Shown here in pieces: positions 26,782-34,869 of a stretch of DNA of 50,053 nucleotides; within the stretch, counting starts at the first letter, position 1; each line of letters begins with the position of its first letter. The position numbers and the translations under genes were made by a program. The stretch lies in assembly GCF_040151475.1 (NCBI RefSeq), contig NZ_JBDKWG010000095.1, positions 1-50,053 on the forward strand, written 5' to 3'. The notes beneath the pieces were generated by a model that was not told where the DNA came from, did not search any database, and saw only the letters and a list, made by a program, of their open reading frames with translations. This DNA comes from CAXBNB01 sp040151475. GTDB taxonomy: Bacteria; Bacteroidota; Bacteroidia; Cytophagales; Cyclobacteriaceae.

Positions 26782-26837
26782 ATTATTGAGGGAGGGGATT
26801 CTCCCCTTTCTCTTTTTCAAAAACGAGAATCAATAAT
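26782..26837 (+). terminator. Nested stem-loop between nrtA and nrtB (attenuator or mRNA stabiliser)
   Basis: An inner hairpin GGGGA-TTC-TCCCC (26794-26806) is followed by a T-rich run (26807-26818). It sits inside an outer 8-bp inverted repeat, ATTATTGA (26782-26789) and TCAATAAT (26830-26837). Partial termination or 3'-end protection of nrtA mRNA would raise binding protein over permease, as in many ABC operons. Confidence 0.55.
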
Positions 26838-26879
26838 TAACCGCACTTTATCAATATTAACCTTAAATTTTTAATCACA

Positions 26880-27980
26880 ATGAAAGACAAAATAATCAAA
26901 ACTATGCGATTCATTGGACTTGGTTTTTTCGAACCTCTCATCAGGCTTTGTGCCGGAGAAGACACAAAGAAAAACCTTACCGATACTTTTAAAAGAATGA
27001 TTTTTCCTGTTTTTTCAATCCTGCTATTTTTGGCATTATGGGAAGGAGGATCCAGCTATCTATACAACACTGAAGCACAACGGAAAATTGAAAAAGAAAG
27101 AACTGACAGAGGCGATGAAGCCGCCCTGGAAATGGAAAATTGCATTACCTCTGGCGAAGTAAGCTGTCAACCCAACACGCTTCCCTCACCCACTCAGGTT
27201 TACGGAGCTTACAAAGCACTTCTCAGAGACCATCAAATGATCAGCCAGAAAAAAGATAATTTTGTATCCAAAACAGCTAAAATCAATGCAAAACGAAAAG
27301 CCAAAGGCGAAGCACCCATCACTTATACTGGGCGACCCTCTTTTGTAGATCAGATTGGCACGAGTATCAAAACGGTATTTGCGGGTTTTTTACTTGCAGC
27401 GCTGATAGCCATTCCAATTGGCATTATCATGGGACTTAGCCCGACTTTAAGGTCTTCATTCAACTGGTTGATTCAAATATTCAAACCGGTATCTCCTGTT
27501 GTTTGGTTGTTGCTGGTTTTTATGATCGTTAAAACCTTAATCACCAATCCTGATCTGGATAAGTCATTTATCATTTCATTCATCAGTGTAGGACTTTGCT
27601 CTATGTGGGCCACATTGGTCAATACCAGCATGGGGGTATCTACTGTTGACAAAGATTTTATCAATGTATCTAAAGTCTTGAAATTAAATATCGGGCAAAA
27701 CATATTCAAAGTCATCCTTCCGGCATCCTTTCCTCTTATTTTCACCGGATTGAGGATTACCCTGTCAGTAGCCTGGATGGTATTGATAGCCATCGAACTA
27801 CTGGCTCAAAGTCCGGGTCTCGGCTCTTTTGTATGGGAAGAATTCCAAAATGGAGCAAACGATTCCAATGCCAAAATCATAGTGGCCATGTTTGTAATCG
27901 GAGGAATAGGTTTCCTTCTGGAACGCCTGATGCTGGTAATTCAAAAACTGGTAACCTTCAACAAAGCCGACCTGGCATAA
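26880..27980 (+). CDS. nrtB: NrtB-type ABC transporter permease
   Basis: A 366-residue inner-membrane permease for nitrate. TM1 lies at about residues 40-58 (MIFPVFSILLFLALWEGG). The family core follows: PSPTQVY, DQIGTSIKTVFAGFLLAALI, AIPIGIIMGLSP, IQIFKPVSPVVWLLLVFMIV, and the cytoplasmic EAA-like loop in NIFKVILPASFPLIFTGLRI. The loop between TM1 and the core is about 100 residues and charged, longer than in NrtB proteins I know. It carries two close cysteines (Cys88 and Cys96, MENC and EVSC) that could form a periplasmic disulfide. Both ATPase genes follow at once, with 18 bases to the first. Confidence 0.92.
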   Translation: MKDKIIKTMRFIGLGFFEPLIRLCAGEDTKKNLTDTFKRMIFPVFSILLFLALWEGGSSYLYNTEAQRKIEKERTDRGDEAALEMENCITSGEVSCQPNTLPSPTQVYGAYKALLRDHQMISQKKDNFVSKTAKINAKRKAKGEAPITYTGRPSFVDQIGTSIKTVFAGFLLAALIAIPIGIIMGLSPTLRSSFNWLIQIFKPVSPVVWLLLVFMIVKTLITNPDLDKSFIISFISVGLCSMWATLVNTSMGVSTVDKDFINVSKVLKLNIGQNIFKVILPASFPLIFTGLRITLSVAWMVLIAIELLAQSPGLGSFVWEEFQNGANDSNAKIIVAMFVIGGIGFLLERLMLVIQKLVTFNKADLA

Positions 27981-27998
27981 TCCTAAATCCTTATATGT

Positions 27999-28883
27999 AT
28001 GGCTTTTTTGAAACTTAAAAATGTATCCAAATCCTATGCTGTAGGAAACGAAATACATGAAGTACTAACCAATATCAACCTGGAAATAAACGAAGGTGAA
28101 TTTGTTGCAATTGTCGGCTTTACCGGAAGTGGTAAAACCACATTAATCAACCTGATCAACGGCTTGCATTTTCCTGATAAAGGAGAAGTATTACTCAAAG
28201 GGCAGCCCATATTAGGCCCTGGCCCGGACAGAGGTGTGGTTTTTCAAAACTATTCGCTCCTGCCATGGCTTACAGTGTATCAAAACATCATGTTAGCTGT
28301 AAACGAAGTGTTTTCACATTTCAGCAAGAAGGAAAAAGACGACCATGTAAAACAATATATTGAAATGGTAAACCTGAGCCTTGCCACAGATAAACGTCCA
28401 TCCGAACTCTCAGGCGGCATGCGCCAACGCGTATCTGTAGCAAGAGCTCTAGCTATGAACCCTGAAATACTCCTGATGGATGAGCCTCTCAGTGCCTTGG
28501 ACGCCTTGACAAGAAGTACATTACAGGAGGAAATTGTCAATATCTGGAGCAAGGATAAAAAAACGGCGTTACTAATCACAAACGATGTAGATGAAGGTAT
28601 CATCATGGCCGATAGGATAATCCCATTAAAACCCGGGCCAAATGCTACCCTGGGTCCAGAATTCCAAATCAACCTGGAGCGTCCCAGAGATGTTACAGCC
28701 ATCAATAAAAATCCTGAATTTAAGAGGCTCAGAAATGACATTCTTGAATACCTGATTGAAGTTGGTTCGAATAGAAAACAGGCATCTGATAAAGTCTATC
28801 AACTGCCGAAGCTAAAACCCATAATGCCGGGAAGAATACGTTTCGGTGCAAAAAAGGAAACAGAAAAAACAAAATACTTTTAA
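27999..28883 (+). CDS. Nitrate ABC transporter ATP-binding subunit 1 (NrtC/NrtD family)
   Basis: A 294-residue ABC ATPase. Walker A is GFTGSGKTT, the Q-loop is VFQNYSLLPWL, the signature LSGGMRQRVSVARALAM starts at residue 137, Walker B is ILLMDEPLSALD. The switch histidine of the H-loop is replaced: the sequence reads LLITNDVDEG with Asn195 where family members have THDVDE. This predicts that the ATP site built on its own Walker motifs is weak. The C-terminal 60 residues (from about 235) form an extra tail (LKPIMPGRIRFGAKKETEK). The next gene encodes a second ATPase with a canonical His, so the two probably form a heterodimer. It lacks the binding-protein domain of cyanobacterial NrtC. Confidence 0.93.
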   Translation: MAFLKLKNVSKSYAVGNEIHEVLTNINLEINEGEFVAIVGFTGSGKTTLINLINGLHFPDKGEVLLKGQPILGPGPDRGVVFQNYSLLPWLTVYQNIMLAVNEVFSHFSKKEKDDHVKQYIEMVNLSLATDKRPSELSGGMRQRVSVARALAMNPEILLMDEPLSALDALTRSTLQEEIVNIWSKDKKTALLITNDVDEGIIMADRIIPLKPGPNATLGPEFQINLERPRDVTAINKNPEFKRLRNDILEYLIEVGSNRKQASDKVYQLPKLKPIMPGRIRFGAKKETEKTKYF

Positions 28884-28893
28884 AACACACGTT

Positions 28894-29718
28894 ATGACCA
28901 CAACACCGGAACTAGTAGAAAAAAAAGAAGAAAAGGTCATTGTGGACAACAGACCTGATATGCTGATCTGTGAAAACCTTACCAAAATATACCCTACACC
29001 AAAAGGCGATTACGTGGTATTGAATGACCTCCAACTGAACATAAAAGAAGGAGAATTCATTTCCATTATCGGGCATTCAGGATGTGGGAAATCCACTTTA
29101 CTTACCATGATAGCCGGGCTAAATGACATCAACTCAGGTAAAATAATGGTGTCGGGAGAAGCCATCCGTGAAGCAGGGCCTGACAGAGCTGTCGTATTTC
29201 AATCCCCCAGCCTATTACCCTGGTTGAGTGCCTTGCAGAATGTACTGATTGGCGTAAAGCAGGTATTTCCTCACGCCACCAAAGCACAAAAACTGGATAT
29301 CTGCAAATACTACCTCGACAAAGTAGGTTTGGGCAATGACTTCCATAAAAAAGCCACAGAATTGTCACAAGGTATGCAGCAAAGAGTTGGGATTGCAAGA
29401 GCATTTGCCTTAAAACCAAAAGTTCTGCTCCTAGATGAACCTTTTGGCATGTTGGATTCACTCACCCGAGGAGAATTGCAGGATGTATTATTAGAAGTAT
29501 GGCAAAAAGAAAAAATCACTGCTGTCATGGTTACACACGATGTAGACGAGTCCATTTTTTTAGCCGATAGAGTAATCATGATGACCAGTGGTCCTTATGC
29601 CAAAATAGGCGATGAATTAATCATACCATTTGAAAGGCCAAGAGTAAGGAAAGCGGTGCTAGAACATCCAGAATATTACGACTACAGAGGCTATCTTATG
29701 AATTTTTTGAATCATTGA
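28894..29718 (+). CDS. Nitrate ABC transporter ATP-binding subunit 2 (NrtC/NrtD family)
   Basis: A 274-residue ABC ATPase, last gene of the nitrate importer operon. Walker A is GHSGCGKST, the Q-loop VFQSPSLLPWL, Walker B VLLLDEPFGMLDSLTR (a hallmark of nitrate/cyanate/bicarbonate importers) and the H-loop VTHDVDES with His215. The signature is LSQGMQQRVGIARAF (residue 157 on), with Gln in place of the first Gly. The frame is open upstream to a GTG at 28846, but the ATG at 28894, 10 bases after the preceding stop, fits the family length. It complements subunit 1, which has a normal signature but no switch His. Confidence 0.93.
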   Translation: MTTTPELVEKKEEKVIVDNRPDMLICENLTKIYPTPKGDYVVLNDLQLNIKEGEFISIIGHSGCGKSTLLTMIAGLNDINSGKIMVSGEAIREAGPDRAVVFQSPSLLPWLSALQNVLIGVKQVFPHATKAQKLDICKYYLDKVGLGNDFHKKATELSQGMQQRVGIARAFALKPKVLLLDEPFGMLDSLTRGELQDVLLEVWQKEKITAVMVTHDVDESIFLADRVIMMTSGPYAKIGDELIIPFERPRVRKAVLEHPEYYDYRGYLMNFLNH

Positions 29719-29761
29719 TATTTCACTAGGTCTAAACACCATTGAGATAAATTTAATTATA

Positions 29762-29777
29762 GTGTCTGGCTAAATTT
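29762..29777 (+). other. Insertion-sequence end-like motif
   Basis: GTGTCTGGCTAAATTT closely resembles the termini GTGTCCGACTAAATTT at 44869 and CATCCGACTAAATTCT near 49923. It may be a lone remnant of the same element family. Nothing else of an insertion sequence is visible in this 142-base gap. Confidence 0.35.
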
Positions 29778-29860
29778 GTCATTCCCTTTAGTAATCGACC
29801 CAAAGTTTTATTGGTTACCTTTATTGCTGGTAAATCAATACTCAATCTCTGCTGATATCA

Positions 29861-30340
29861 ATGGACATGAAATCACTTTCGAAATGCATTTTCATAATTC
29901 TTTTTAGCAGTGTATTGACTTTAGAGTCTTGTAAAGAAAAAGACAGCTGTATAATCTCCCATTTCACAACCATTAGCTATGGAACCAGCTTTGGAGAATG
30001 TGTAGGTTATTGCATAAAAACCATAGCCATATCAGATGCAACCATAAATTTTCAAAAAACAGCACATAATGACAAGTCAACATACCCGGACTTTGATTGT
30101 GATGATTCTTTCCCGGGATTCGAAACGTTAAAACTCGAAATTGACATTGCAGCCTTTTGTTCAATGGAACCTGTAATCGGCTGTCCTGATTGTGCTGATG
30201 GCGGTGCTGAATGGGTAGAAATATCTAATTCCACCCACGCTTTAAGGGTAACTTTTGAATACAACAATGCACCAGAAGAATTTAGTAGTTTCATTGAAAA
30301 CCTGAGGTTTTACCTTCAACGTATGGAAGCAAGTTGCTGA
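29861..30340 (+). CDS. Cys-rich putative lipoprotein of unknown function
   Basis: A 159-residue exported protein that I do not recognise as a named family. The N-terminal hydrophobic segment (CIFIILFSSVLTLESC) ends in a lipobox-like LESC, so it is probably an outer-membrane or periplasmic lipoprotein. The mature part has the motif YGTSFGECVGYCIKTIAIS, then DCDDSFPGFETLKLEIDI and a Cys pair cluster near residue 100 (FCSMEPVIGCPDCADGG). The Cys pairs could form disulfides or bind metal. A short C-terminal beta/helix segment follows (SSFIENLRFYLQRMEASC). It is convergent with the next gene, with 10 bases between stops. Start: ATG 29861 or the in-frame ATG at 29867. Confidence 0.65.
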   Translation: MDMKSLSKCIFIILFSSVLTLESCKEKDSCIISHFTTISYGTSFGECVGYCIKTIAISDATINFQKTAHNDKSTYPDFDCDDSFPGFETLKLEIDIAAFCSMEPVIGCPDCADGGAEWVEISNSTHALRVTFEYNNAPEEFSSFIENLRFYLQRMEASC

Positions 30341-30350
30341 GAAAAATAGT

Positions 30351-30998
30351 TCAATTTCTCTTCAGGGTATATTGCAACTCTAACTGATCATTGTTCAACC
30401 TAAGCCTTTTGCCAAAAAATGAAACATCCCATAACATGCTGTCTTTCTCAAAAATGATCTTTCTATGACGTGTGTTGACAACATAGCTCCCCTCTTCCAT
30501 AACGCCATCCAAACCTGATATACTGTAAATACCGTCTTTCTCCATATTGAACCACATATCCGACACTTTCTTCGGTTTACCTTTTTTTCTAACTTCAGAC
30601 AATTCCCAATTTCCGATGATGCTGTCTTCAAATTCCTGAAAATCAGGCACGGTATCAATTCGCTTGAATTTCAAATTTGTTTTTCTTAAACCCGGTGCTT
30701 TAAGAATCATATAATTACGATAGCAAATTACTTCCCAGGCCTGGTTAAACCATTGTTTGTCATCACTATGCAGCATAAGCTTGTCAGACTGCAAATCAAA
30801 AATGCCAGAGAAATCTCCTGTAGTCCTGGAAACAGCAAAACTATTGTTGGATCGAATTTCCAAAAAAGTAGAAACATTGGGCTTAATCATTTCATCAATT
30901 TTCACTTCCCGAAGCTCCCAAAGCCCTTTTATATCCTTAATATCAACAGTATTACAGCCAACTTGAAAACATGCTAAAATGAAAATCCAACACCTCAT
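30351..30998 (-). CDS. Putative lipoprotein with two lipocalin-like repeats
   Basis: A 215-residue exported protein with an N-terminal lipobox (FILACFQVGC, Cys about residue 15). It appears to hold two tandem lipocalin-like domains. The first begins IKGLWELREVKIDE at about residue 23; the second begins IIGNWELSEVRKKGKPKKVS at about residue 126. Both then run into short beta strands (SNNSFAVSRTTGDFSGIF and KDGIYSISGLDGVMEEGSYV). This resembles the lipocalin-like families common in Bacteroidota (DUF4923/Lipocalin_4-like), but I cannot assign a ligand. It is transcribed opposite to its neighbours, which suggests it is not part of the nitrate operons. Confidence 0.7.
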   Translation of the reverse strand: MRCWIFILACFQVGCNTVDIKDIKGLWELREVKIDEMIKPNVSTFLEIRSNNSFAVSRTTGDFSGIFDLQSDKLMLHSDDKQWFNQAWEVICYRNYMILKAPGLRKTNLKFKRIDTVPDFQEFEDSIIGNWELSEVRKKGKPKKVSDMWFNMEKDGIYSISGLDGVMEEGSYVVNTRHRKIIFEKDSMLWDVSFFGKRLRLNNDQLELQYTLKRN

Positions 30999-31421
30999 TT
31001 CTCAACGTTTTAGATTCAATATGAAGTTAATTCAAGCAAATATTAATCCATTATGAAATATTACAAACAACGAAGTATATCAATAACACCCGTTCGGAAT
31101 TAAATATAAAACCATCTACCGAACAATTCCCTATTTTAATCATACTCCAATTATTTACATATTTTCAAAACACTTACAGATTTTAACCAATAAGCCCATT
31201 TGATTTGCATAGTACTGATAATCCATACAGCAAAATATGATTGACCAATCATGCCAGCATAGACTCTATTGAAAAAAATCAAACTTCAAAATATGTATTA
31301 CAAGTTGACATAAAAGATGAAATAGTGTAGCTTTGATAGGGTCGGAATTTATACCCTCAAGGTATTTGTATTATAAATACTACAAAAGCAGCAACGTAAA
31401 AACTTCATCATCAAACTTGAT
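30999..31421 (+). promoter_or_regulatory. 423-base gap with promoter for the DUF1592 cytochrome operon
   Basis: GTTG (31305-31308) and TAGCTTTG (31328-31335) are separated by 19 bases, a good match to the Bacteroidota TTTG-N19-21-TAnnTTTG promoter. It would start transcription about 80 bases before the gene. The rest of the gap is AT-rich with no ORF, RNA or repeat that I can recognise. Confidence 0.5.
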
Positions 31422-33383
31422 ATGAAAATATTAAAAGACTATCTCTTTACTGTACTTTTTTTTACTATTTGTCACATAGCAATCGCTGATGATCAGGAAG
31501 ATTTCATTCAAAACATTCAACCTATTCTAAAAGAAAATTGTCAGGAATGTCATAGAACAGGTGACCCAAAAGGTGGTATCAATTTAGACCTTTTCGAAAA
31601 TGCAGATCAAATAGTACAAAGAGGACAGCTCTGGTTAAAGATAATACACCAAATTAAAACCCGGCAGATGCCTCCTGATACCAAAGCTCCTCTTTCAGAA
31701 GAGGAATATCAAACGTTGGTAGAAGGTATAGACAAGATTCTTTTAAACTCCTTAAAATCCAACAATCCAAACCGAATTGTTGTCCGTAGATTGAGTCATT
31801 CTGAGTATAGATACACCATTGAGGATCTGTTTGCAATAACATTTGATGCCAAACTTCATTTTCCCTCTGATGGTTCTGGTGGAGGAGGGTTTGACAATCA
31901 GGCCAGGGCTTTATACATGACTCCATTGAAGTTAGAGAGGTATTATGAAGCAGCAGAAACCATCATAAACCAACTTTACAATGATCAAAATTTATGGAGA
32001 AAAATTGTGCCATCTGACTATAAATTGACCTGGTGGCAAAAAATTATAGATTGGTGCAAGTCTTTGATTTTTAAAGATTTCAAATCAGTTAATCCACCAG
32101 AAAAAGCAGCATCTGAAATCATCATTCCTGTAGCCTCCAAAGCATACAGACGATTTTTAAAAAAAGAAGAAAAGGAAAAATTGATTCACTTGTTTTCTGC
32201 CGTATATGAGAAGAACGAGCAAAAAACAAATCCTGAACGCTTCAACGAGAGCATAGCTCAGGTTCTGAAAGCAATTATTATTTCGCCCAATTTTCTATAT
32301 CGGGTAGAAGAAGAAAATGACATTTCCCGACCTTATCTGGTCAGCGACTTTGAATTGGCTTCCAGGCTTTCATATTTCTTATGGTCGAGTGTGCCTGATG
32401 AAGAATTGCTGCAACTGGCATATCAGGAAAAACTTCAGGATACCCTTGTTTTAGAACAACAGGTAAAAAGGATGTTACATGATCCCAAAGCCAGACGGTT
32501 CTCAGATGCATTTTCCAGTCAATGGTTTGGTATCAATAAGTTGATAGAGCGCAAGCCTCTGGCCGATACTGACAAATTTCCTGAATTCACTCCGGAATTG
32601 AGAGAAGCGATGTATCAAGAGACTCTAACTTACTTTCATCATGTACTTACCAAAAGTCAAAATTTTCTTGAGTTGCTCAATAGCGACTATACTTTTCTCA
32701 ATCAACGGTTAGCGGAATTTTACGAAATGACTTCCGTATCGGGAGACTCTATGAGGAAGGTAGTCTTGGAAAATAGAAACCGTGGCGGCATTTTAGGAAT
32801 GGCCAGTATATTAACCGCCAGTTCTATGCCTACCAGAACAAGCCCCGTGCTTCGTGGCAAATGGATTTTGGAAGAAATATTGGGCACACCTCCCCCACCT
32901 CCTCCACCTCTGGTGGGTGAGCTTCCAGAAGACGAAGCTTCACATGAAGATGTCGGCCTGAGACGACTGTTGGAAATCCACCGTTCGAAACCTGACTGCC
33001 AGTCTTGTCACCAAAAAATGGATCCTCTCGGACTGGGTCTTGAAAATTTTGATGCCATTGGCAGGTGGCGGGAGTCTTATGGTAATGTAAAGATTGATCC
33101 ATCAGGAATAATGGCCACTGGTGAAACTTTCAACAATCCTGCGGAACTCAAAGCCATGTTGAGCGAAAAGAAAGAACTTTTTGCAAGGAATTTATCGTCC
33201 AAAATGCTATCTTTTGCTCTAGGAAGGTCTGTATTATTCAGTGATGAATCAGCTTTAAGAGATTTAGAATCCTGTTTGCTTGAAAATGACTTCAACACCG
33301 AAAAGTTTCTGATAATGCTTACCAAGAGTTACCCCTTTCGGTATAAAATCAATGACTCACGAAAAAAGAGCAATGAAATATGA
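31422..33383 (+). CDS. Secreted cytochrome c-like protein with DUF1587-1595-1592-1588-1585 domains
   Basis: A 653-residue exported protein of the type first seen in Planctomycetes. A signal peptide (about residues 1-22, ending HIAIADD) precedes a PSCyt1-like heme segment (QPILKENCQECH, CxxCH at 40-44). Then come DUF1587 (VVRRLSHSEYRYTIEDLF), DUF1595 (ASKAYRRFLKKEEKEKL), DUF1592 (SDFELASRLSYFLWSSVPDE), DUF1588 (NRGGILGMASILTASSMPTR, then CQSCHQKMDPLGLGLENFD, second CxxCH at 526-530) and DUF1585 at the end. A run of seven prolines lies before the second heme motif. No reaction is established for the family; electron transfer in the periplasm or outside the cell is inferred from two heme sites. 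It overlaps the DUF1552 gene by 4 bases. Confidence 0.92.
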   Translation: MKILKDYLFTVLFFTICHIAIADDQEDFIQNIQPILKENCQECHRTGDPKGGINLDLFENADQIVQRGQLWLKIIHQIKTRQMPPDTKAPLSEEEYQTLVEGIDKILLNSLKSNNPNRIVVRRLSHSEYRYTIEDLFAITFDAKLHFPSDGSGGGGFDNQARALYMTPLKLERYYEAAETIINQLYNDQNLWRKIVPSDYKLTWWQKIIDWCKSLIFKDFKSVNPPEKAASEIIIPVASKAYRRFLKKEEKEKLIHLFSAVYEKNEQKTNPERFNESIAQVLKAIIISPNFLYRVEEENDISRPYLVSDFELASRLSYFLWSSVPDEELLQLAYQEKLQDTLVLEQQVKRMLHDPKARRFSDAFSSQWFGINKLIERKPLADTDKFPEFTPELREAMYQETLTYFHHVLTKSQNFLELLNSDYTFLNQRLAEFYEMTSVSGDSMRKVVLENRNRGGILGMASILTASSMPTRTSPVLRGKWILEEILGTPPPPPPPLVGELPEDEASHEDVGLRRLLEIHRSKPDCQSCHQKMDPLGLGLENFDAIGRWRESYGNVKIDPSGIMATGETFNNPAELKAMLSEKKELFARNLSSKMLSFALGRSVLFSDESALRDLESCLLENDFNTEKFLIMLTKSYPFRYKINDSRKKSNEI

Positions 33384-34762
33384 AAAAGAAATGGCAAATA
33401 TCCAGACGAAAGATGCTCAAAGGAATGGGTGCATGCATAGCACTTCCATATCTGGAAGCTATGGCTATTCCACGCATACCTTTCGGCCAAAGTGATAATT
33501 TCCCGGTCAGGTCTGCATTTTTGTTTATGCCAAATGGTGTGCACCCGGATAAATGGACACCTGAAAAATATGGCACTAATTTTACCCTCTCACCTATCCT
33601 CCAACCATTGGAAGCATTTCAACAAGAACTCCTTATACTTGGAGAACTAATGAATAAAAATTCTACCATAGAGGGTGTAGATGGACACTATGCACGTACT
33701 GCCAACATACTTACCTCCATGCCAATAGAAAAGACTATTGGAGATAATATACACAGTGGAGGTGTTTCTATTGATCAGGTAATTGCCGGAAAAATTGGGC
33801 ATAACACCCTTTTTCCATCGTTGGAATACGGACTAGATAGAATCCGAACAGGAGTTGATACTAATGTAGGTTATACCCAACTTTACGCTTCAAGTATTTC
33901 ATGGAAAACTCCTACTCAGCCCTTATCGAAAGAGATAGACCCTAGACTGGCCTTTGAACGATTGTTCAAAAACTATATACCAGGCAAAAAAATACAGGAG
34001 GATCCATGGAAAAAAAGCATCCTGGACATGGTAATGGATGATGCCCAAAGCTTAAAAAACAACCTTGGCCGCTCAGATCAAGACAAACTGGAAGAATACC
34101 TAGAATCTATTCGATCCATAGAAAAAAGGATAGTCAATGAAGAAAACAAAGAAAAGTTTGAAGCCAATATTACAGATGACATCAAAAAAGAATTGACCAG
34201 AGTTGACCTAAGAATAGAGGAATACGCCGAAATGTATGAAGGTGTAGATGTCACTGAAAAAACACGTTTGATGCTTGACATTATGGCTCTGGCTTTTTGG
34301 AGTGATGCTTCTCGTGTCTCTACATTTATGTTTGGGAACTCTGTAAGTGGACGAAATTTCTCTTTTCTGGATGGTGTAAGTGGTGGACATCACTCTATTT
34401 CTCACCACATGAATCATCCCGATAAAATGGAAGAATACTTAAAAATCAATATTTGGCACATAGAACAGTATGCCTACTTTCTCGATAAATTAAAATCCAT
34501 AAAAGAGGGTGACGGCAATTTACTTGACAATTCCATGATCATGTTTGCTTCAGGCCTCAGAGATGGCAACCGGCATTCACCGTACAACCTGCCTGTACTG
34601 GTAGCTGGCAAAGGAGGTGGCAAATTAAAAACAGGACAAAACCTGCAATTCAATAAAAACACTCCATTGGCAAACCTTTATCTCAGTATGTTACAAAGTA
34701 TGAATTTTGATGTAAATAGCTTCGGAGACAGTACAGGAATTTTATCGGAAATTCACAAGTAG
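33380..34762 (+). CDS. DUF1552 domain-containing exported protein
   Basis: A 460-residue protein that starts within the ATGA overlap with the upstream cytochrome gene, so the pair is translationally coupled. The N-terminus KKWQISRRKMLKGMGACIAL has a twin-arginine-like motif (SRRKMLKG), as usual for DUF1552. Family features: FMPNGVHPDKWTP, LGELMNKNSTIEGVDGHYAR, GGVSIDQVIA, FPSLEYGLDRIRTGVDTNVG, LDIMALAFWSDASRVSTFMF and GGHHSISHHMN with a His cluster. The fold resembles sulfatase/alkaline phosphatase-type hydrolases, but no activity has been shown. DUF1552 and DUF1592 proteins nearly always occur together, suggesting a partner complex. Confidence 0.92.
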   Translation: MKKKWQISRRKMLKGMGACIALPYLEAMAIPRIPFGQSDNFPVRSAFLFMPNGVHPDKWTPEKYGTNFTLSPILQPLEAFQQELLILGELMNKNSTIEGVDGHYARTANILTSMPIEKTIGDNIHSGGVSIDQVIAGKIGHNTLFPSLEYGLDRIRTGVDTNVGYTQLYASSISWKTPTQPLSKEIDPRLAFERLFKNYIPGKKIQEDPWKKSILDMVMDDAQSLKNNLGRSDQDKLEEYLESIRSIEKRIVNEENKEKFEANITDDIKKELTRVDLRIEEYAEMYEGVDVTEKTRLMLDIMALAFWSDASRVSTFMFGNSVSGRNFSFLDGVSGGHHSISHHMNHPDKMEEYLKINIWHIEQYAYFLDKLKSIKEGDGNLLDNSMIMFASGLRDGNRHSPYNLPVLVAGKGGGKLKTGQNLQFNKNTPLANLYLSMLQSMNFDVNSFGDSTGILSEIHK

Positions 34763-34855
34763 TACAATTATTGTACAAAGAAAAATGAACAGTAAAAGAT
34801 TAAAACATCAAACTGACATTGCATTAAAAAAATGATTGAAACATTGTTCATTTTT
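34762..34855 (+). other. Palindrome and inverted repeat downstream of the DUF1552 gene
   Basis: GTACAAT-T-ATTGTAC (34762-34776) overlaps the stop codon. It is followed by an 11-bp inverted repeat, AAAAATGAACA (34781-34791) and TGTTCATTTTT (34845-34855), with a 53-base loop ending in T5. It may be a weak terminator or an operator for the next gene. Confidence 0.35.
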
Positions 34856-34869
34856 ATCATCCAGACAAT

